This document shows positions 57,761 to 64,000 of a stretch of DNA of 64,000 nt, in pieces. The position numbers and the translations under genes are program-made. Under the pieces are notes generated by a model. That model made no database searches. It worked only from the letters and a program-made list of their open reading frames with translations, and was not told the origin of the DNA. Source of the DNA: Siphonodentalium dalli (Eukaryota; Mollusca; Scaphopoda; Gadilida; Siphonodentaliidae); contig CP136061.1 in NCBI GenBank assembly GCA_032622095.1, positions 92,173,845 through 92,237,844 of the forward strand, given 5' to 3'. Positions within the stretch are counted from its first letter, which is position 1. The number at the start of each line of letters is the position of its first letter.

Positions 57761-58439
57761 CTCTGAAGAAATACCATCGGTTTGAAATTGGTAGCATCTT
57801 CCATCCTTATATAAGAGGGGTATATACCAGCTTGAAGTACCGGTTTAATTAATAGGTTCAATGCAAGGGGCCACCAAAGAGGTTTGTCTAGTTCGGGATG
57901 GTGTGGCAAACCGCCAACTGGAGATTTCAAGGGAGGCCTCCTCAATGGCGACCCACTATATTGTGCAAACAAAATTTTATTAAAATTGTATAAAGGTCAG
58001 CATGCCCTAGGAGCATTGAGACACTTACACTTACTGACAGATTGCCAATAACAAAATTACATCTGTTGAAACTATTGTTATGTAAACAAAACTGTTACAG
58101 TGATTTGTCAACAAATATATAATTATAGCTGTATTATTAGTTCAAATATTTAACTATGAATAACATTTTCAGAATATTTAATCAACAGGTTGGACCTTTT
58201 CCAATGTTATGTAAACAAAACTGTTACAGTGAGTGACTTGTCAACAATTATATAATCTTATGGCTGTAGTATTACATGTAGTTCAAATATTTAAGTATGA
58301 ATATGAATTTTCAGAATATTTAATCAACAGGTTGGTCTGGTTGGACCTTTGTCAATGTTTACCATAAACTTTTGATCACAATTTTGCTCTCGTTGGACTT
58401 TTACAGTTATTCCAATACAGCAGTAATTTCTACATAACA
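57761..58439. other. Right flank of array B
   Basis: Counterpart of 46871-47504, with one extra GTAAACAAAACTGTTACAGT segment context (58080-58140). No gene is recognised. Confidence 0.5.
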
Positions 58440-58748
58440 ATTAATTCTTGGTTTAGAAATATTTTCTTTAAGTATTTCTTAACTTAGAAAAAAAATCTTG
58501 AAACAAGAAATATATATTTAATTTTTGAAGCCATTTTCTTAGTAAGGAAATTGTTTCTTGTTTCAAGACTAAAATCTATCTTATTTGAGAAAACTATCTC
58601 TTGTCTGGTGGGAGTTTCTTAAATTTTCTTGATGTAGCAGACTTGGGGGGTATATTTCCCAAAATAAGATTTATTTTCCTGTTTCAGGAAATAGTTTTTC
58701 TTGTTTCAAGATATTTTATCTTATTAAGAAATTATTTTTGGCAGTGTA
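58440..58748. repeat. AT-rich TTTCTTG element (copy B)
   Basis: Counterpart of 47505-47838. It ends GGCAGTGTAG, after which the two segmental copies diverge. Confidence 0.65.
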
Positions 58749-59540
58749 GCTACGCCCGGAGAGCTCATTTTCCACCAGTACAAAACATGGGTATTTTCTA
58801 TGCTATGATCCATTCTGACAGGGAATTTTACCACATTTAACAAACAAGACAGGATATATTTCGTTGTTAATATACATGTATATATTGACTACTTGCAATG
58901 ACCATCGTGGTTATGTGAATGAATCTAGAAAAGGAAGCCATCTATCTGAGAGGATATAATTGTCCATTAAAAACATGCCGTATAGTTTTTGAAAAAAATA
59001 TATGTACGCATGTACCATATTAATTTATGTAGTACACATATTTCCCTTTAGGAATTATGATTCATTCTATATCATATTGCCCAATGAGCCATGTCAAATA
59101 CTGACTGAGCCACAATTCAGTGACCCGGCCTGCATATAAGTTTTAATGCATCCCATATATCGACTGGGACATTTGACCATTTTAATGAACATTTGTTAGC
59201 GCACGAAGCAATTTTTAGACACGACACTGATACTGGCAAGTTGGCGCCAGGGGTATAATTTTAAAACAATTAAAAGAAAACATGACAATATACGTACCGT
59301 AGTAAGTATTTTATATACAACAATACATATAGTGTTGATATAAACATAAACAGTTAATAATGACGACAAGTCGAACTTCCCTTCGCAACTCGAGCATGTA
59401 CATGTATGAACTTTCCTAAATTTCCGTACTACGGAAATGGTGTTCCTGTCGAAAAATTCAAATACACAACATACACAACCAACCCACCTAATTTTTTGTC
59501 CCCGAATGGTTGCAATACGTTTGGTAGGATCAGTGTAGAC
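58749..59540. other. Non-coding stretch, nothing recognised
   Basis: AT-rich sequence to the right of the segmental duplication. No repeats, hairpins or exon-like frames convincing enough to report. Confidence 0.4.
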
Positions 59541-59990
59541 TTAACCCTTTACCCAACAGAACGGCCCTGTGCCAATGCATTCTCTTATATATGCGAGTCG
59601 ACCATAGGTCGCCTCGCATATATAAGAGAATGCATTGGCTTAACACATATTAAAAATGATAAAATTGTCAAAGAATGTAGAAAAATATTATAAAAATTGT
59701 TAAAAAATGTAAGAACAAATTATAAAATTGTTAAAAAATGTAATAAAAAATGGCAAATTTGGTTTTAGGCCAATGCATTCTCTTATATATGCGAGGCGAC
59801 CTATGGTCGACTCGCATATATAAGAGAATGCATTGGCACGGGGCATAACTGTAACCATCACAATGTGGTCAATGAATCGGTTCCAATGATATCCATATTT
59901 GTATGTTGTTATTGAGACAGACCGAAGATATTTTAGGCTATTGAAGCTTTATTTGGGCGTTTTTGGCCGTTTTGTTGGGTAAAGGGTTAA
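59541..59990. mobile_element. Intact piggyBac-like TTAA MITE with paired hairpins
   Basis: Left TTAACCCTTTACCCAACAGA and right TTTTGTTGGGTAAAGGGTTAA are about 26-bp inverted termini with TTAA on both sides (450 bp in total). Two 67-bp hairpins, at 59572-59638 and 59770-59836, are in opposite orientation. Each has a 26-bp perfect outer stem and an inner GACC/GGTC stem. The middle has AAAATTGTTAAAAAATGTA-type repeats. It is the best-preserved member of its kind here. Confidence 0.85.
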
Positions 59991-60099
59991 ATCACGAACT
60001 GCTCGAGAAACAACATTTATATATATACCTGACTTTAGTCTATAAATACGACTAAGATTGATACTACCATGCCCCTTGTAGTACGTGTAATATATTGTA

Positions 60100-62927
60100 C
60101 TAGCAGGGTTACCCGGCGTTGCCCAGGTTAAAGTAATGTGAAACCCTCTGTGGATATTTGGTGGGAATAGAGGCCACCCTTGCTCTCAAAGTGTTACATG
60201 TATTCGCATAACTTATATATCCAAATGACATTACAAAACATGATGAGTGGTGGCTCACCTTGTCACGTCGGAGCGATTATAATTGTGTTTATCGCGTTTA
60301 ATCCGTCCCACCAATAAAGAAGTATTTATCTATTTACAACTGCGTATACTTCAGACGTTATAGTATGAAACATGAACATCATAAACACATTAGTTCGAAA
60401 AATAAAAGACGACAATTGTGGTTCACATAGAGATGTATCAATCACTCAATCAATCTAGTTTATCTTCACGAAGATACAGATGTTTTAAAGATATGTCCAG
60501 GTACTCCTCGGTTCTGATGCTATATAGTGGCTAATCACTTTCGGTTTAACAGAAATGGTGTTATGCACGTATAGCAGCTACATGTGCCCGACACAAAGAG
60601 ATTTTGAGTTGTTTATGTTAGGCGATGACTTTGTTCTAAAAAATAAAAGAAATCCTCTGTATCGGGCAGATATACTCTAGTCAGATGTCAATATTGGAGG
60701 ATCCTGAAATGTCATGTGCTACAGACTTCGTTTTCCTTTATCTCAGAAGTAACCATATTTGACTGCACACTGTGATCAATATTTTTCGAACAGGCCTGCT
60801 CTACATTTCCGTATCTCTTGGCAATTGTAACTTTTTTGTGGAAACTATATTGAATGGGACAGACTCAATCGTGTTATATTATATGCATGAGCCATTCTAA
60901 TATGCAATCCTCTCACGATTCAAGGTCCTCAGTTTGAATGAATATATGCATCTCTTAAATAGATTGATATAAATATACTTATAATGCTTTCTTCTATGTG
61001 TATGTGTTGCTAGACCATTATAGAATGCCCTGGTGCCCATATAAATACGACAGTTGAGAAGATATAATTGTTCAAGTGACTTTATTCGGTCACCATGTGT
61101 CGAAATTGTGAAATTTGAATGCCAAAAACTCGTTAGCACGACATTGAGATGGCCTGGGAGGTGACTATACACATGTATAACTTTGTTTGATATCGGCGAA
61201 TTGAACAATCTTATAAATGCTAGTGAATCTCATCACATCATCCATGACCCAAACGACCCCAAATGTGATTTAATTCATCATATCATCAGAGAAGAACGTG
61301 CATGAATTTGGTGGAATCAGTGCTAAATATACTTGTATCAACATTGGTGCAACTCCCCCATGCATGACTTGAACCGCGCCACTCTTGTCATATTTAAACC
61401 ACGTCTATTAGACTCATGCATCCATTATATAATCGAGATGATTATATATAAGTTTGGTGGTAATCGGCAACTAAACAAATTATTATCATAGTTATTACCC
61501 CCCCCCCCCCCAATCTCTCACACAAACGGCACTAATTTCGCGTCTTTAAATCACACGTTTATATTCCTCGTATCACGGAGAAGAATAATATATCAATTTG
61601 GTCGAAATATGCGCTAAGAATAACCCCTCCCCTGACACCACAATGTCACTTTAGAAAATTTTAACCCATACCATTATCTTACTCGTAAAAAGTTACCCCT
61701 GATAGACCACCTTGGTGCCATCTCGATTGTACCCTTAAAGATATATATAGAGCGCAGACAGATATTCGCAAATATTTGATTCATTGTATCATTTGAGAAG
61801 AACGTGTATGAGTTTGATGGTAATTGGCACTAAACATATATTTATAAGTTTTTGGTAACCCTCCCGTCCCTATTTCGGACTCAAGCGGCGCCACTTTTAA
61901 CATCACTAAACCACACACTTAGACTCATTATAGAGATGAATATATAAAAAAATTATGAAAATTGGCGAGTATACAAATTTGTATCAAATTTAGGGCCACC
62001 ATTGCATATCTCTCATCCAAAAAGGCACAAATTTGGTGCATTCAAACCACACGATGAGATTATTCTTATCACGGAGAAGAGTATGTATCAATCAGCCGGA
62101 CATATTGTTTATCAATGTGTGTCCCTCTCATCTCCTAGGCACCCCTGACTCGAATGGCCCCACTTTTGACATCTTTAAACCACACAATTAGACTCCAGAT
62201 ATCATGGGAATTATTATTTGTAAGTTTGGTGCTAATCCGCGACTAAACAATTTTTTATCAAATGTAGTGCCCACCCCACCCCATCTCTCAACAAATCAGC
62301 ACCAATATGATGTCTTTAAAATTACACAATTAGATTCCTAATATCATGGATAAGAATGTGTATCAATTTGGTGGAAATTGGCTCTAACATATTGTGTATC
62401 AATTTGGTGCCTCTCTCCCTTTCAGTGCACCCCTAACTCGAATGACGCCACTTCTGACAGCGTTAGGCCACGCCATTAGATACCTCATATCATGGGGATG
62501 AATTTGCATAAGTTTTGGTGGCAATCGGCGACTAAATCAATTCTTATTATATTTAGTACCCAACCCACCGCACCACCCAAATCTTTCATCCCAACGACGC
62601 CAATTAGGCGTCTTTAGATCACACAATAAGATTCCTTGTATCATGGAGAAGATCTCAGAAGAATTTGGTGGAATTCGGCGCTAGAATTATTTTTATCAAT
62701 TTTGGTGTCCCTGTCACCTTCCGGGCATCCTGACGAAAACGGACAATTTTTTGTTCTGTCCCTCCCCCTTTTCTGTCCCTGACAACAACGGCGTCACTTT
62801 AGAAAATTGTAACCCTCGCCATTATCTTTCTTGTGAAAAGTTACCCATATTAGACCCCTGTTGTGCCATCTAGGTGGTCCATTGTAAATTTATATAGAAC
62901 ACAGACATTCGCAAATATAGATATAGA
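60100..62927 (-). mobile_element. Helitron-like element with degenerate tandem core
   Basis: On the minus strand the 3' end reads GGGCAACGCCGGGTAACCCTG then CTAG at 60103-60100, followed by T. The short hairpin CCTGGGCAACGCCGGG precedes CTAG by about 10 bp. The 5' end is TCTATATCTATATTTGCG at 62927 after A. A second leader-like segment (61745-61775, AGAGCGCAGACAGATATTCG) suggests an internal older start. From about 61250 to 62750 the core has degenerate units of about 150-250 bp with ATCATGGAGAAGAAT, AATTTGGTGGAAAT, TTTAAACCACACAATTAGA and C-rich tracts. No Rep/helicase ORF is present, and 60300-61200 holds nothing else recognised. Confidence 0.65.
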
Positions 62928-63178
62928 TGGTATTACCTAAAATCATTCGAAATCACAGGAAGTGTTATTAGCTGCCACATAGGATTAATACTAGGGAATG
63001 TAGAACTCAAATATTTAAAAAATCCATCACTATTGCATGGAACCAAGCGTATAAAAAGCAACGTGGTTGTGTACATGTATACATGTACATCGATTTGTGT
63101 ATCATGTGTGTTTGTGTGAGTGCTGTTGTGGCAGACCTAGGGCAGCAGAGCGCAATTTAGTCTCCACAATCATGCAAA
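62928..63178. other. Short spacer, nothing recognised
   Basis: Contains TACATGTATACATGTACA at 63072-63089. No gene. Confidence 0.4.
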
Positions 63179-63389
63179 CTGTAATGCCCTAATTGATCGA
63201 CGTCTTAACCACAGCAGAATGATGGGTAACTTTTCGGAATTTAGTCGGAAATATGGCTTGTTGCTATTCATCGGAAAACTCTCCCCGAGAGCTTTCGGAT
63301 GAATGGCAACAAGCCTATTTCCGGCTAAATCCTGAAAGTTATCCATAATTCTACTGTGGTTAAGGAGTCGATTAATTGGAACATTACTG
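63179..63389. mobile_element. Palindromic MITE copy 3
   Basis: CTGTAATGCCCTAATTGATC to ...AACATTACTG. Both arms carry GGGTAAC, TTTAGTCGG, GGCTTGTTG and CATCGGAAA words and complements. The centre lies near 63284 (CTCTCCCCGAGAG). Same family as 33153-33365 and 47896-48069. Confidence 0.8.
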
Positions 63390-64000
63390 CATATGCCCCT
63401 TCTGTTTTCTTGGAATAATACATTATCAATATCTCATGTTCATCGTGTTTTGTGCACAATAGTATAATTATGAAAAATGTGTCTTTCGTGTAACAATATA
63501 AGAACCCACGTATCATTCATGTGACAAGAGAAGTGTTATATGACAAAATCTCTTTAACAAGTGAGCACCTGAATATATTGAACTACTTTTCCTTCTTCGA
63601 CGTGGAACCGGAAAAGTCCAAATGCACAGGTTGCGTCTATTGTGTAACACATGTGTCTTTACTGTGAAATGTGACATTTCAAATCACACGTACAGTAACT
63701 TAAGAAATAACCATATGTATGTTGCATTATACACAGACAGACTGCGACATATTGGTCGCATATTATGATATCAGCCTCACCAACAGTTTATGTCATGTGA
63801 CGACGGTCGTCTATAATGTAACATAGATGTTCTCCCCGTAACATGTATAATAGTGAAATTTAATAATACTAAGTCATATGATTCACAGAGAGGTGTTTTA
63901 GTGGCCAGTGGTTCGGGCCTATCGGGTTAACATCATTAAAACAGTACCCAATATGATATGATATTCTCTCTGGAGGCATTCTTTAGTATCAGCGAAATGT
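63390..64000. other. Non-coding stretch to window end
   Basis: No repeats or exon-like frames recognised. Confidence 0.4.

Larger units (their letters stand above)
48911..58748. repeat. Segmental duplication, copy B
   Basis: Direct counterpart of 38120-47838. B-specific material is a 1111-bp hAT-like insertion (49673-50783), a 1953-bp tandem duplication that also copied that insertion, and about three extra 383-bp satellite units. It keeps empty sites for copy A's hAT-like and 9-bp-target insertions. No genes were found. Confidence 0.85.

Overview
The window is nuclear DNA of an animal, not of a bacterium. It has no long open reading frames, no operons and no rRNA or tRNA genes. It does have splice-bounded exons of secreted-protein domains (PAN/apple, C-type lectin), DNA transposons, Helitron-like elements, LINE debris and long tandem arrays. 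The domain types, the frequent ACATGTA-type words and Helitron-like elements with tandem-repeat cores suggest a marine invertebrate; a mollusc such as a bivalve is plausible. This is inference, because no marker gene is present.

Only two stretches look like functional coding sequence, both on the minus strand. One is a first exon at 30598-30898 (signal peptide plus PAN/apple-like domain, phase-1 donor). The other is an internal exon at 4235-4411 (N-terminal half of a C-type lectin domain, phase 1 at both ends). They are phase-compatible and could be exons 1 and 2 of one secreted gene with a ~26 kb intron. A duplicated intron block lies just downstream of each exon, so they could instead belong to two paralogous copies.

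Layout. 1-3700: ACTCGT-type degenerate repeats interrupted by a foldback element with a 28-bp minisatellite core and two MITEs carrying a 67-bp hairpin. 3.7-4.4 kb: duplicated intron block and lectin exon. 5.1-7.9 kb: a degraded TIR-bounded element. 8005-24020: twelve Helitron-like units joined head to tail, each junction CTAG directly against TC. The last two units are swollen by nested elements: one long-TIR transposon carrying a frameshifted PIN/XPG-like ORF, one hAT-like element and one Harbinger-like element. 24.2-29.4 kb: several TIR elements and a LINE reverse-transcriptase tail. 29.4-38 kb: the PAN exon, then mostly unrecognised sequence with palindromic and TTAA MITEs. 38120-47838 and 48911-58748: two direct copies of a ~9.7 kb segmental duplication. 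Comparing them exposes filled and empty sites for three insertions with clean target-site duplications, a 1953-bp tandem duplication, and a 383-bp satellite with about five versus eight units. 59.5-64 kb: a piggyBac-like TTAA MITE, a minus-strand Helitron-like element with a degenerate tandem core, and a third copy of a ~210-bp palindromic MITE.

The most interesting signals are the 16-kb Helitron-like concatemer with internal fossil 3' hairpins, the 67-bp hairpin shared by differently terminated MITE families, and the dated insertion history in the segmental duplication. All calls were made by eye. Family names rest on termini, target-site duplications and motifs, not on database matches.
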